A stretch of 64,000 nucleotides of DNA from Rheinheimera pleomorphica (GCF_011634895.1 NZ_SIRR01000025.1:1-64000), one strand, 5' to 3'; numbered from the stretch's first letter, positions 28,011-37,509 are shown. Made by a program: numbers and translations. The notes: generated by a model from the letters alone, not told the origin.

Positions 28011-29066
28011 TTACAGCTCTACCCGCGCCAGTCTGATGGCTTCAACAAATGGCTGATGTAATGCCAGTACCGTCTCAGCATTCAGATAAGCACCGCTTTT
28101 GTCACGTAAACTGAGCGCGGTCTGCTTATCCGCCCGGCTTAAGATAAGCTGGTATTCACCGTCTGCCACGGGTAACAGCGGCTTTGCACTATTTCCCCAG
28201 AATTGTGACCATAATCCCGGCTCAGTTTTTTCATAACTCAGATAATAAGTGAATGCAGAACGGTTCATGTCAGTAACTTCTAAGCCAAGCTCAGCAAACA
28301 CGGCTTCCAGCTGCGACCAGGCAACATCTATTGACTGCGGGGTCAGCAAGGCTGGATTACCATCGGCATCCATACCCGGCTCCAGTGCAACATCTGGCGC
28401 CTTGGCTTTATTGGTTAGCGCTATCGCAATTTCTTCTTTACCGATGCGGTCAATGATTTGGTTCAGTACGGTCATTTCCTGACGCTGTGCATCGCGGCCA
28501 GACAATTGTGCCTCTGGTGTAAAATACTGATGCTCGATCATGCTTACCGTCATACTGGCTGAGCGGCCATGTGGACGGGGCTCTAGCGTGATGCGAAAAC
28601 GAGCCTGCTCTTTTACCTGCTCAGATTTCCAGAACCAAAAACCCTGTTCGTCAAAGCGGCTGATCCAGCCTGTGGTGTAACTAAGCCCGCTATCATCCGG
28701 TACCAATTCAATGCCTTGTTCGGTAAATTGCGTACGTAGCATCTGTTGTAAAAATGGCAGCAAATCGCCGGTATAATCGTTACGGTCAAACCATACCCGA
28801 GCCAGTTTTTCCCCTTCTTCCACCCGGCTGCTGGCCGCGGTCGCCAATACCAACGCTGGCGAGCGTACATCCGCTTCAGATTGTTGCGCCGGTGCCGGTG
28901 GAATATCAAACTGCGCAGGTTGTGCGGGTGCTTGTAAGCCAGAGGGTACCTGCAACGCATCAAGCCTGTTCGCTGGCTGGTTTGTTTGTACCGGTTCTGA
29001 TTGAAACAAAGAACATCCTGTCAGCAAAACGCTGGCCACTACACTACTTTTCACCCAATGTTGCAC
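28011..29066 (-). CDS. bamC: Outer membrane protein assembly factor BamC
   Basis: A 351-residue lipoprotein subunit of the BAM complex, which inserts beta-barrel proteins into the outer membrane. It has a lipobox (LLTGCS), the long unstructured BamD-binding segment with LDALQVPSGL, and two helix-grip domains (around residues 80-210 and 240-350). GTG 29066 preceded by AGGAG is the start; reading from 29123 would add 19 residues overlapping dapA. The dapA-bamC order is conserved in enteric relatives. Confidence 0.92.
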   Translation of the reverse strand: MQHWVKSSVVASVLLTGCSLFQSEPVQTNQPANRLDALQVPSGLQAPAQPAQFDIPPAPAQQSEADVRSPALVLATAASSRVEEGEKLARVWFDRNDYTGDLLPFLQQMLRTQFTEQGIELVPDDSGLSYTTGWISRFDEQGFWFWKSEQVKEQARFRITLEPRPHGRSASMTVSMIEHQYFTPEAQLSGRDAQRQEMTVLNQIIDRIGKEEIAIALTNKAKAPDVALEPGMDADGNPALLTPQSIDVAWSQLEAVFAELGLEVTDMNRSAFTYYLSYEKTEPGLWSQFWGNSAKPLLPVADGEYQLILSRADKQTALSLRDKSGAYLNAETVLALHQPFVEAIRLARVEL

Positions 29067-29119
29067 GTTACTACTCCTAAATATGGTGCTGTGCGCTGTT
29101 ATTACCTGTTGCCACGCGT

Positions 29120-30001
29120 TCAAAGCGCTATACCGGCTTTTGCCAATGCCTGTTCGATTACGGCGCCATGAATTGGTTCAAGCTGTGTCAGCGGCAAGCG
29201 CATCACATCTGAGGTAATCAGGCCCATCTTTTGCAGCGCCCATTTACTTGGAATAGGGTTCGCTTCGATAAATAAATCATGATGCAGTGCCTGCAGAGCG
29301 TGGTCTGTCTTCTCGGCCAGCGCGGTATCACCTGACATCGCGGCACGGCACAACAGTGCCATCTGTTTTGGTGCAACGTTGGCGGTCACCGAAATAACAC
29401 CGTGGCCACCTTTTAACATAAATTCACAGGCGCTGGCATCATCTCCGCTTAATAACATAAAGTCTGGTGGGCACAGCTGCGTTAACTCAGCCAGGCGCTG
29501 CATAGAGCCGGTCGCTTCTTTAATACCGACAATATTGGCTGTCTTTGCCAGTTCAGCAACGGTTTCAGGCAACAAATCGACCCCGGTGCGGCCCGGCACA
29601 TTATACAGTAACACCGGCTTGCTGGTTGCCGCGGCAACGGCATTAAAATGCAGCACCATACCTTTTTGCATCGGTTTATTGTAAAACGGCGTTACCGTTA
29701 AAAAACCGTCTATCGGTAGCAATGATAAGGCCTTAGTACGCTCAACAGCCTCGGCTGTCGCATTAGCACCATTACCGGCTATTACGCCAATACGGCCGTT
29801 AACCTGCTGACATACTGCCTTTATTACCTGCAGCTGTTCAGCAAAGCTTACCGTGGCCGCCTCGCCTGTGGTACCCATGATAACCAGGCCGTCCGTGTCA
29901 TTTTGTAAATGAAAATCGACCAGGCGTTTCAGGCTGTCATAATCAACTTCACCATTACCAACCATAGGTGTGATAAGCGCAACCCAACTTCCTTTGAACA
30001 T
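29120..30001 (-). CDS. dapA: 4-hydroxy-tetrahydrodipicolinate synthase
   Basis: A 293-residue class I aldolase-fold enzyme that joins pyruvate and aspartate semialdehyde, the first committed step to lysine and diaminopimelate. The signature GTTGEAATVS (around residue 43), PFYNKPMQKGM, YNVPGRTGVDL with the catalytic Tyr, and GIKEATGS with the Schiff-base Lys are all present. Length is about that of E. coli DapA (292). It heads the dapA-bamC unit and functionally joins dapE and the riboswitch-controlled lysC in this window. Confidence 0.96.
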   Translation of the reverse strand: MFKGSWVALITPMVGNGEVDYDSLKRLVDFHLQNDTDGLVIMGTTGEAATVSFAEQLQVIKAVCQQVNGRIGVIAGNGANATAEAVERTKALSLLPIDGFLTVTPFYNKPMQKGMVLHFNAVAAATSKPVLLYNVPGRTGVDLLPETVAELAKTANIVGIKEATGSMQRLAELTQLCPPDFMLLSGDDASACEFMLKGGHGVISVTANVAPKQMALLCRAAMSGDTALAEKTDHALQALHHDLFIEANPIPSKWALQKMGLITSDVMRLPLTQLEPIHGAVIEQALAKAGIAL

Positions 30002-30036
30002 CTCAATTACAGCCTCATTAACCAGTAAGGGCGTCT

Positions 30037-30065
30037 ATGTTAAAGAGACACCGGCCTAAACACAA
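30037..30065 (-). promoter_or_regulatory. Promoter of dapA
   Basis: On the minus strand TTGTGT (30065-30060), a 17-bp spacer and TAACAT (30042-30037) place the start about 30 bp before the dapA ATG. Confidence 0.5.
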
Positions 30066-30102
30066 GAAGCCTGGCACGGATAGCACAGTAGCAACGCGAT
30101 GG

Positions 30103-30130
30103 ATGACATAGTCTGCCGGTATGCTACACT
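30103..30130 (+). promoter_or_regulatory. Promoter of gcvR
   Basis: ATGACA (30103-30108), a 16-bp spacer and TACACT (30125-30130) with an upstream TGC (extended -10 like) lie about 55 bp before the gcvR start. Confidence 0.5.
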
Positions 30131-30186
30131 TGGCGGCGTAAATTTCACTTCATAATGATCTGGTTGTTTTTCAGGATTTTTATATT

Positions 30187-30714
30187 ATGCCACAACAACT
30201 TGTAGTAACCGCCATCGGCACAGACCGCACCGGTATTGTTAGTAAGCTGGCACGTTTAGTGACCGACTGTAATTGCAATATCACTGACAGCCGTATGGCC
30301 ATTTTTGGTGGCGAATTCACCTTTATTATGTTGCTGTCAGGCGATCCGCCTGCCATTAGCCGGATTGAACATCTATTACCTGGGCTGGGGCTGGAACTTG
30401 ATCTGACCACGATGACCAAGCGTACCAGTGCGCATCAACCCAAGCCGGTGGCGGCGCGTTATGTACTTGAATACACCGGCCCGGATCGGGTTGGCACCTT
30501 AGGCGCCATGACCGGGTTATTAGCAAGTCATCAGGTGTATATTGGCTCGCTGCAGTCGCAAAGTCAGCTGACCACTGACAATGGCCCAAGCCAGATGCAC
30601 ACCCAAATGACGCTGGAATTACCCGAGGGCGAGCAGCCCGAGCAAGTAAAAGCCGCCGTAATGGCGCTGCTGGCTGAGATGAATTTAACGGGCAGCTTTC
30701 ATGCCCAAAGCTGA
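30187..30714 (+). CDS. gcvR: Glycine cleavage system regulator GcvR-like ACT protein
   Basis: A 175-residue protein of two ACT domains (about residues 4-75 and 90-170), starting with VVTAIGTDRTGIVSKLARLV and repeating the pattern at LEYTGPDRVGTLGAMTGLL. In E. coli GcvR binds glycine and holds the activator GcvA, repressing the glycine cleavage operon. ACT order and size fit GcvR. It precedes bcp by 18 bp, the same gene neighbourhood as in enteric bacteria. Confidence 0.88.
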   Translation: MPQQLVVTAIGTDRTGIVSKLARLVTDCNCNITDSRMAIFGGEFTFIMLLSGDPPAISRIEHLLPGLGLELDLTTMTKRTSAHQPKPVAARYVLEYTGPDRVGTLGAMTGLLASHQVYIGSLQSQSQLTTDNGPSQMHTQMTLELPEGEQPEQVKAAVMALLAEMNLTGSFHAQS

Positions 30715-30732
30715 TTTAATACGGAGTAGCCA

Positions 30733-31197
30733 ATGAACTATTTAACCGCAGGGCAAGCCGCACCTGACTTTACCCTAAACGACCAACAGCAGCAGCCAGT
30801 TACCTTATCTGCGCTGTTAAAACAGCAGCGTGTACTGGTGTATTTTTACCCCAAAGCCATGACACCCGGTTGTACGGTGCAAGCCTGTGCCCTGCGCGAC
30901 GTAAAAGCTGAACTGGCAGCAAAAGGGGTCACCGTGGTTGGCATCAGTACCGATGCACCGGCCCGGCTGGCCAAATTTACTGAACGCGACCAACTTAACT
31001 TCACCTTATTGTCGGATGAAGATCACAAAGTCGCAGATGCCTTTGGCGTTTGGGGTGAAAAGAAGTTTATGGGCAAAGTGTATGATGGCCTGCACCGGAT
31101 CAGCTTTTTAATCGGTCAGGACGGCAACATAGAAAAAGTGTTTGATAGTTTTAAAACCAAAGATCACCATCAGGTGGTGCTGGATTATCTGGGCTAA
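30733..31197 (+). CDS. bcp: Thioredoxin-dependent thiol peroxidase (Bcp/PrxQ)
   Basis: A 154-residue atypical 2-Cys peroxiredoxin that reduces hydrogen and organic peroxides. The peroxidatic C47 and resolving C52 stand five residues apart in TPGCTVQACALRD, the arrangement of the BCP subfamily. FYPKAMTPGC and GISTDAPARLAKF match the fold. GGAG precedes the start. It is likely co-transcribed with gcvR. Confidence 0.95.
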   Translation: MNYLTAGQAAPDFTLNDQQQQPVTLSALLKQQRVLVYFYPKAMTPGCTVQACALRDVKAELAAKGVTVVGISTDAPARLAKFTERDQLNFTLLSDEDHKVADAFGVWGEKKFMGKVYDGLHRISFLIGQDGNIEKVFDSFKTKDHHQVVLDYLG

Positions 31198-31227
31198 GCA
31201 CAGCCTATCACGCTCAGGGAGCCTAAC

Positions 31228-32334
31228 ATGAAAAAAATGATCCTCAGCCTGGCCATCGCGACAATGTTCAGCGGGCCGCTAAGCGCTGCCGTAATTGACA
31301 GCGAAAAGACAAAAATTGACGTGCAAACGCTGGTATCCGGTCTGAAGCACCCATGGGGCATGACATTTTTGCCTGATGGCCGCATGCTGGTAACCGAGCG
31401 CAACGGCGGGTTATTGCTTATTTCAGCCGACGGCAGCAGTAAAACGGCATTAACAGGCCTGCCGGCTATTGAAGCCAAAGGTCAGGGCGGCTTACTGGAT
31501 ATTGCCTTATCCCCTGATTTTGCCCGCGATAGCCGGGTATTTTTTAGCTTTTCTGAACCGGGCGATGGTGGCAGCAGTACCGCCGTTGCCAGTGCCGTGT
31601 TAAACGCCGGGAGTTTGGCTGAGGTCAAAGTGATTTTCAGCCAGCAGCCGAAAGTAGATGCCCGTCACCATTTTGGTAGCCGTTTAGTGTTTGACACCGC
31701 GGGTAATTTATTTATTACGCTGGGCGATCGCGGCAGCCAGCGCGTTGAAGCGCAAAACCTGGCCAACCATATTGGCACTGTGGTACGGGTAACCACCGAC
31801 GGCAAAGCGGCGGCGGCTAACCCTTTTAGCGGCAAAGCCGATGCCAAAGCTGAAATCTGGTCATACGGTCACCGCAATATTCAGGGGGCGGCCTTACACC
31901 CTGCCACGGGTCAGTTATGGACGCACGAGCATGGCCCGCAAGGCGGCGATGAAATTAACATTGCTCAGGCCGGCAAAAACTATGGCTGGCCACTGATTAC
32001 GTACGGTGAAGAATACGGCGGTGGTGTTATTGGCAAAACCAAACAGGACGGGCTGGAACAACCGCTGCATTATTGGGTGCCGTCTATCGCGCCAAGCGGC
32101 ATGCTATTTTATACCGCTGAGCCGTTTAGTGCCTGGAAAGACAACCTTTTGGTAGGCTCGTTAAAATTTGGTCAGCTGGTTCGGCTGGAGCTTAGTGGCG
32201 ATAACGTCAGTCATGAAGAGCGCATTATGATTGGTCAGCGCATCCGTGATATAGAGCAAGGCCCGGACGGCGCCGTTTATCTGTTAACCGACAGCGCTGA
32301 TGGCCAGGTGCTGCGACTCACGCCGGCGCAATAA
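31228..32334 (+). CDS. PQQ-dependent sugar (aldose) dehydrogenase, exported
   Basis: A 368-residue periplasmic beta-propeller of the YliI/Asd soluble glucose dehydrogenase family, with an N-terminal signal peptide (residues 1-20, PLSAA). Motifs are LKHPWGMTFLPDGRMLVTERNGGL, HHFGSRLVFD, GHRNIQGAALHP, and WTHEHGPQGGDEIN, which hold PQQ and calcium ligands in the family. Such enzymes oxidise aldoses with PQQ as cofactor. No pqq biosynthesis genes are present in the window; the adjacent receptor may supply PQQ from outside. Confidence 0.92.
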   Translation: MKKMILSLAIATMFSGPLSAAVIDSEKTKIDVQTLVSGLKHPWGMTFLPDGRMLVTERNGGLLLISADGSSKTALTGLPAIEAKGQGGLLDIALSPDFARDSRVFFSFSEPGDGGSSTAVASAVLNAGSLAEVKVIFSQQPKVDARHHFGSRLVFDTAGNLFITLGDRGSQRVEAQNLANHIGTVVRVTTDGKAAAANPFSGKADAKAEIWSYGHRNIQGAALHPATGQLWTHEHGPQGGDEINIAQAGKNYGWPLITYGEEYGGGVIGKTKQDGLEQPLHYWVPSIAPSGMLFYTAEPFSAWKDNLLVGSLKFGQLVRLELSGDNVSHEERIMIGQRIRDIEQGPDGAVYLLTDSADGQVLRLTPAQ

Positions 32335-32337
32335 GCA

Positions 32338-34392
32338 TTGCGCGCAGGTGTTACCGCTGCCAGCAGCGTGCTGTCTATGCTGGCATTGATGTTAAGTTAC
32401 AGCAAACCGTCACTGGCACAAGCCGATCCGGCTGCAGCGGCCGACGCTACTGAAGTGATCCTGATAAGTGCGTCGCTGCAGCGTGAGGCCTGGCTAACCA
32501 GCCCCGCCTCCGCTGAGCTGGCGTTGCCTCCCGGCCAGGGCATATTAATTGACAGCGCTCAGTTATTCGGCAGCATCAGCGGTGTGCAAGCCGACAGCCG
32601 GGCCAATTTTGCCCAGGACACCCGGCTCAGTGTGCGCGGCTTTGGCAGCCGCAGTGCTTTTGGTATCCGCTCGTTATACCTGCAACAAGACGGTATTCCG
32701 ATATCGACGCCGGATGGTCAGGGCCAGCTGTCCAGCATCTTGCTGGATAATATCGACAGCGTAGAAGTGCTCAAAGGCCCACTGGCAGCGTTATATGGCA
32801 ATGCGTCCGGCGGCGTGTTATCACTGTACAGCCGCACACCAACGCAAAACAGCGCCGGGTTAGCGGTTGCTGGCAGTGAACAGCACCGGCAATACCAAGT
32901 GTTTGCCGATTGGGTGTCAGGCAATAGCAGTTTAAGCGCCAGCGCCAAACACTTTACTACGGACGGTTTTCGGCCACACTCGCAAGCAGAAAAACAGCAG
33001 GCGCAGCTGCTGTATCGCACCACACTGGCCGACACGGCAAGACTTAGCGCCCGGCTGGATTACGCCCGCGACCCTCAACTGCAAGATCCACTGGGGTTAA
33101 GCCTTAGCGATTGGCGTGAGCAACCACAGCAAACCAGTGATGCCGCACAGCTGTTTGATACCGAAAAAAACAGCCGCCAGCGCCAGATCAGCCTGAGTTT
33201 ATCCGACTATCAGCAAGACGATCAGTGGCAACTCAGCGCCTGGCTCGGCGAGCGGCAAATTAATCAGCGTTTGGCTTTTACCGGCAGCGCCCCCACTTCC
33301 GCCGGTGGCGAAGTGCTGTTAGACCGGCTGTTCAGTGGTGTCAATGGTCACTACCGCCTGCTGCACAGTGACAGCTATCACCTGCGAATTGGCGCCAGCC
33401 TAATGCAAAGTGAAGATGATCGCTTGGGCTTTGTAAATGACTTTGGCCAACGCGGTGCGCTGCGCCGGCAGCAAACCGACAGCGCGGACAACCGCGACCT
33501 GTTTGTGCGTGGGCAGTGGCAACCCACTAAGCGCTGGCAGGTGCAAGGCGGCTGGCGTTACAGCGAATTAACGCTAAAAATAGCCGACCGCTACATAACA
33601 GCAGACAACCCGGATGACAGTGGGACTAAGGCGTTTTACAACCAAGCCTTCGCCGCCGGTATCAGCTATCGTATTAACACTCAGCTTAGCGCCTTTGTCA
33701 GTGCTGCACACGGCTTTGAAAGCCCCACCCTGGCCGAAATTGCTTATCAGGCTGATAGTGAAGGCGTCAACCTGGCACTTAACGCCAGCCGTAACCGACA
33801 GTGGGAAACCGGCCTGAAGTGGCAACTGCCTGCGCTTAGCGGCAGTGTCAGCACCTTTGCCATTCAAAGCCAAGATGAGCTGTTGGTGGCTCAGGCTGTT
33901 GGCGGGCGCACCAGTTACCGCAACGCGGCTGAAACAGCGCGCAGCGGCGTCGAGCTGCAGCTTAACTGGCGGCACAATGCCCACCTGCGACAGCAACTTA
34001 GTGCACACTATCTCAGCGCCGAGTTTGATGCCGGCGAGCTCAGCGGTAATAGCCTGCCCGGCGTGGCACAGCGCCAGTCAAACTGGCAGCTGGACTATAT
34101 GCCCTGGCAAAACAGCACGGTGTTAAGCCTTTACAGCCGCTATCGCAGCAAGGTGTATATCAATGATGCCAATAGCGACACAGCACCGGCCGCGCTGAGT
34201 TTTGCCCTGGCCGCACGCCATAGCCAACAGCTACAGCAGCTGACACTGGATTACTGGCTGGCCGTGGATAATCTGACAGACAAAGCTTATGTCGGCTCTG
34301 TCATTGTCAATCAAAGCAATGGCCGGGCTATTGAGCCAGCGCCGGGCCGGCAACTCAGCGCCGGACTAACGGCGCGTTTTTACTGGCAATAA
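32338..34392 (+). CDS. TonB-dependent receptor, PqqU/YncD-like
   Basis: A 684-residue outer-membrane receptor: signal peptide (to about residue 28), TonB-box-like TEVILISA, plug domain, and a beta barrel ending in aromatic FYWQ. It resembles E. coli YncD, shown to import PQQ and renamed PqqU. Shared blocks include LSVRGFGSRSAFGIR, PDGQGQLSSI, YITADNPDDSGTKAF and GSVIVNQSNGRAIEPAPGR. It begins 3 bp after the stop of a PQQ-dependent dehydrogenase, which supports PQQ as cargo. Start is TTG 32338 or a later GTG/ATG (32368, 32377); none has a strong ribosome binding site. Confidence 0.85.
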   Translation: MRAGVTAASSVLSMLALMLSYSKPSLAQADPAAAADATEVILISASLQREAWLTSPASAELALPPGQGILIDSAQLFGSISGVQADSRANFAQDTRLSVRGFGSRSAFGIRSLYLQQDGIPISTPDGQGQLSSILLDNIDSVEVLKGPLAALYGNASGGVLSLYSRTPTQNSAGLAVAGSEQHRQYQVFADWVSGNSSLSASAKHFTTDGFRPHSQAEKQQAQLLYRTTLADTARLSARLDYARDPQLQDPLGLSLSDWREQPQQTSDAAQLFDTEKNSRQRQISLSLSDYQQDDQWQLSAWLGERQINQRLAFTGSAPTSAGGEVLLDRLFSGVNGHYRLLHSDSYHLRIGASLMQSEDDRLGFVNDFGQRGALRRQQTDSADNRDLFVRGQWQPTKRWQVQGGWRYSELTLKIADRYITADNPDDSGTKAFYNQAFAAGISYRINTQLSAFVSAAHGFESPTLAEIAYQADSEGVNLALNASRNRQWETGLKWQLPALSGSVSTFAIQSQDELLVAQAVGGRTSYRNAAETARSGVELQLNWRHNAHLRQQLSAHYLSAEFDAGELSGNSLPGVAQRQSNWQLDYMPWQNSTVLSLYSRYRSKVYINDANSDTAPAALSFALAARHSQQLQQLTLDYWLAVDNLTDKAYVGSVIVNQSNGRAIEPAPGRQLSAGLTARFYWQ

Positions 34393-34404
34393 CGCTAAAT
34401 AAGG

Positions 34405-35475
34405 TTAAACGTCGGCCGGCTGCGGATGCACCCGCGCCGACCAGGCGTTAATGGTCGCTTTTACCAAAGAGGCCAGCGGAATAGCAAAGAAAATGCCCCA
34501 GAAGCCAAACAAACCGCCAAAAAACAACACGGCAATAATAATAAATACCGGGTTTAAATTAACCACTTCGGAAAATAGCACCGGTACCAGTAAGTTACCG
34601 TCCAGCGCCTGAATAATGCCGTAGGCCAACATTAAATAACCAAACTCCGCTGTCGGTCCCCATTGGAAAAACGCTACCAGAGCGACCGGCAGCGTGACCA
34701 CCGCAGCGCCAACATAAGGGATCAACACCGACAGCCCTACCAACACCCCCAGCAGTAATGGATAGTTCAGGCCAAAAATAGCAAACACGATATAGCTGGC
34801 GGCACCGACAATCAGGATTTCCAGAATTTTACCGCGGATATAGTTCATGATCTGCATATTCATTTCATGCCACACCTGGCCTATTAGTTTGCGCTCTGTC
34901 GGCAATAGCTGGACAAAGCTGGCCGTCAGCTGCGCTTTGTCTTTGAGCATAAAAAATACCATCAGCGGCACTAGCACCAGATAAATTAACAGCGCGACTA
35001 AATCGACAATAGACGTCAAAGACAGCTGCAGCATGTCCCGGCCAAAGCCCATCAGGCGCTCATCGACAGAGTGCATCAGGATATTAATTTGTTCGACACT
35101 GACCACGCCCGGAAACGCGGTAGGCAGCTCCAGTAAATAGGCTTTGCCCTGCTCGATCATTTGTGGCAAATCCCGCAGTAAATTGCGGCCCTGATACCAG
35201 ACTATCGGAATAATCCACATCAATGTCAGGGTGGCCACACCAACAAAGGCCGCCACTACAGCCACCGTGCTGATGCCGCGGGATAAGCCTAACCGGCATA
35301 GCCGTACTACCGGCCATTCCAGCAAATAAGCAAAAGCAATCGCAACTAATACCGGCGCTAAAATGCCGCTTAACCAGTAGATAGACATAAAACCAATCAG
35401 CAGTAACAAAAACAGTGTCACGACCTGCGGGTCGGAAAACTTATGTGCATACCACTTCTTTAACCAGTCCAGCAT
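34405..35475 (-). CDS. AI-2E family transporter (PerM-like)
   Basis: A 356-residue integral membrane protein with about eight predicted helices, including early pairs (residues 18-38, 40-58, 64-92) and a central long loop, then LMVFFMLKDK and the C-terminal GLSVLIPYVGAAVV and NPVFIIIAVLFFGGLFGFWGIFFAIPLA blocks of the AI-2E exporter/PerM family. Substrates of this family are mixed (autoinducer-2, sodium, or unknown), so I do not assign one. It is divergent from bepA, a pairing also seen in related genomes. Confidence 0.88.
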   Translation of the reverse strand: MLDWLKKWYAHKFSDPQVVTLFLLLLIGFMSIYWLSGILAPVLVAIAFAYLLEWPVVRLCRLGLSRGISTVAVVAAFVGVATLTLMWIIPIVWYQGRNLLRDLPQMIEQGKAYLLELPTAFPGVVSVEQINILMHSVDERLMGFGRDMLQLSLTSIVDLVALLIYLVLVPLMVFFMLKDKAQLTASFVQLLPTERKLIGQVWHEMNMQIMNYIRGKILEILIVGAASYIVFAIFGLNYPLLLGVLVGLSVLIPYVGAAVVTLPVALVAFFQWGPTAEFGYLMLAYGIIQALDGNLLVPVLFSEVVNLNPVFIIIAVLFFGGLFGFWGIFFAIPLASLVKATINAWSARVHPQPADV

Positions 35476-35607
35476 AGTAAGACTCCAGCATCCTATAACG
35501 CGGCAATAACGCCTGAGCAGGCCTCAGTATACCGAAGATAAGCACCAATTTGGCGCTTAACTGTCTGTTGAAACAAAATATATGTTAAATTAGCCCGTGC
35601 TGACCTG

Positions 35608-35635
35608 GGAACTTATCCAGACTATTTGAGACAAA
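35608..35635 (+). promoter_or_regulatory. Candidate sigma-E promoter of bepA
   Basis: GGAACTT (35608-35614), a 15-bp spacer and GACAAA (35630-35635) match the envelope-stress sigmaE consensus GGAACTT-N15-GTCAAA with one mismatch. bepA belongs to the sigmaE regulon in E. coli. Confidence 0.5.
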
Positions 35636-35683
35636 GTCAGCGGTATCATCGTATTAATGTTCGTTTAGGGCAGGCTATTTTTT

Positions 35684-37132
35684 ATGACTTTCCATGCAGT
35701 AACCAAGCCTCTTCGTCAGGGTCTGCTCTTCGCGCTGATATTCACCTTAGCCGGGCCTGTCTGTGCCACCCTACCCGATTTAGGCGGTAACGCTTTTAGT
35801 ACTATCAGCCCGGACAAAGAAAAGCAATTGGGCGACGTGATGATGCGCCAAACACGCGGCAGCCTGCCAATGGTGTACGATCCCCTGCTGGATGAGTACA
35901 TCAATGCGTTGGGTAACCGTTTGGTCGCCCGCGCCAATGACGTAAAATTCCCGTTTAAGTTTTACTGGGTGCAGGATAAAAACATCAATGCTTTTGCCAC
36001 ACTCGGTGGCAACATTGCCTCCCATACCGGCACGTTAGCCATAGCAGAAAGCGAAAGCGAGTTTGCCTCTGTCATGGCGCACGAAATTGCCCATGTTACC
36101 CAGCGCCATATTGCCCGCTTTGTTGAAGCGCAAAGCCAAAAAGCTCCCTTAACGCTGGCGGGGATTTTAGGCGCTATAGTGTTAGCCACAGTAAACCCCG
36201 ACGCCGGTATGGCAGCCATGATGGCGACACAAGGCGCCGCGCAGCAAAGCGCTATCAACTTCACCCGCAGCAATGAGCAGGAAGCCGATCGTATCGGCAT
36301 GCAGATACTGGCCGATGCCGGTTTCGATCCGCATGCGGTACCGGACTTTTTTCGCAAACTGACTGAGCAAAGCCGGTTTATTAACCAGCAGCTGTCATTT
36401 TTGCAAACGCATCCGCTGTCACAAAGCCGGGTTAGCGACACCCGCCTTCGCGCAGAACAATTTCAGCGTCGCTTTGTTCCCGACAGCCAGGACTTTACCT
36501 TAAGCAGAGCCCGGGTACAGGCGCGCTACCAATACAACAAACAGGATGCTGAAACGGTATTCCGGCAAAAACTGGCCGAACCCGGTGGCAATACCAAAGC
36601 GAATAAGTACGGTCTGGCAATTGCTTTGCTCGATAGCAACCAGTTAGATGCGGCGCGTAAACACATTGAACAGTTGCTGGCACAAGACCAGCACAACCTG
36701 TATTACGTGGACGTCTATACTGATATTTTACTGGCACAAAAAGAATATCAGCTCTGCCTGGATATGCTGGAACAACAATATATGCTGCGGCCCAATAATC
36801 AGGTCGTCACACTAAATTATGCTAACGCTGCGCTGAAATCCGGCGCCCACCGGCTGGCTATTCACCTATTAAAGAGCCTGCTGTTCTATAAAAGTGACAG
36901 TATTTTAGCCTATGACTTATTATCTGAAGCCTATAAGGCCAGCGAAGACTTTGCCCGCTTTTATGAAGCACGGGCCGATTTGAGCTATCAGCTGGCTAAT
37001 TACCCGCGCGCGATAGATGATATCAATGAAGCACTGAATCATCTGGCACCAGAAGAAAAGCTGGAGAACCGCCGGCTGGAAGCCAAAAAGCGCCAGCTAC
37101 AGGCAGAGTTTGACCGCCTGCGCCGCATGTAG
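35684..37132 (+). CDS. bepA: Beta-barrel assembly-enhancing protease BepA
   Basis: A 482-residue periplasmic M48 metalloprotease with a signal peptide (residues 1-28), HEIAH at 133-137, the third zinc ligand in NEQEADRIG, and a C-terminal TPR region from about residue 300. In E. coli BepA promotes maturation of LptD and degrades stalled outer-membrane proteins. Domain order and length match. It heads a unit with arsC-like, wrbA and DUF2069 genes, a conserved neighbourhood; a possible sigmaE promoter is upstream. Confidence 0.95.
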   Translation: MTFHAVTKPLRQGLLFALIFTLAGPVCATLPDLGGNAFSTISPDKEKQLGDVMMRQTRGSLPMVYDPLLDEYINALGNRLVARANDVKFPFKFYWVQDKNINAFATLGGNIASHTGTLAIAESESEFASVMAHEIAHVTQRHIARFVEAQSQKAPLTLAGILGAIVLATVNPDAGMAAMMATQGAAQQSAINFTRSNEQEADRIGMQILADAGFDPHAVPDFFRKLTEQSRFINQQLSFLQTHPLSQSRVSDTRLRAEQFQRRFVPDSQDFTLSRARVQARYQYNKQDAETVFRQKLAEPGGNTKANKYGLAIALLDSNQLDAARKHIEQLLAQDQHNLYYVDVYTDILLAQKEYQLCLDMLEQQYMLRPNNQVVTLNYANAALKSGAHRLAIHLLKSLLFYKSDSILAYDLLSEAYKASEDFARFYEARADLSYQLANYPRAIDDINEALNHLAPEEKLENRRLEAKKRQLQAEFDRLRRM

Positions 37133-37161
37133 TTTTTTCTAATAACCCGACAGGACAACTG

Positions 37162-37509
37162 ATGTTAACGATCTACCATAATCCACGCTGCTCAAAAAGC
37201 CGCGAAGCACTGCAATTGTTACAACAACAGCAACAACCGCTGCAGGTCGTTGAATACCTGAAAAACCCGCCCACAGCGGCAGAGCTGGAACAACTGCTGG
37301 TTAAACTGGGTATCACAGCGCGCCAATTGCTACGCAGCAAAGAAGCTGAGTATCAGCAGCTGGGTCTGGCGGACACCAGCTTGAGCGAGCAACAGCTGAT
37401 TGCCGCTATGGTGGCGCAGCCAAAACTGATCGAAAGGCCAATCGTGGTTAATGGCGAGCGCGCTGTGATTGGCCGCCCGCTGACAAACGTGTTGTCGCTG
37501 CTACCATGA
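37162..37509 (+). CDS. ArsC-family reductase (YfgD-like)
   Basis: A 115-residue thioredoxin-fold protein with the glutaredoxin-type arsenate reductase motif HNPRCSKSREAL (Cys10), the Arg-containing LIERPIVV, and GRPLTNVL near the end. Sequence fits ArsC/YfgD. In this conserved position after bepA it may act on substrates other than arsenate, since no arsenite pump or ArsR regulator is present. Its stop overlaps the wrbA start by 4 bp. Confidence 0.88.
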   Translation: MLTIYHNPRCSKSREALQLLQQQQQPLQVVEYLKNPPTAAELEQLLVKLGITARQLLRSKEAEYQQLGLADTSLSEQQLIAAMVAQPKLIERPIVVNGERAVIGRPLTNVLSLLP

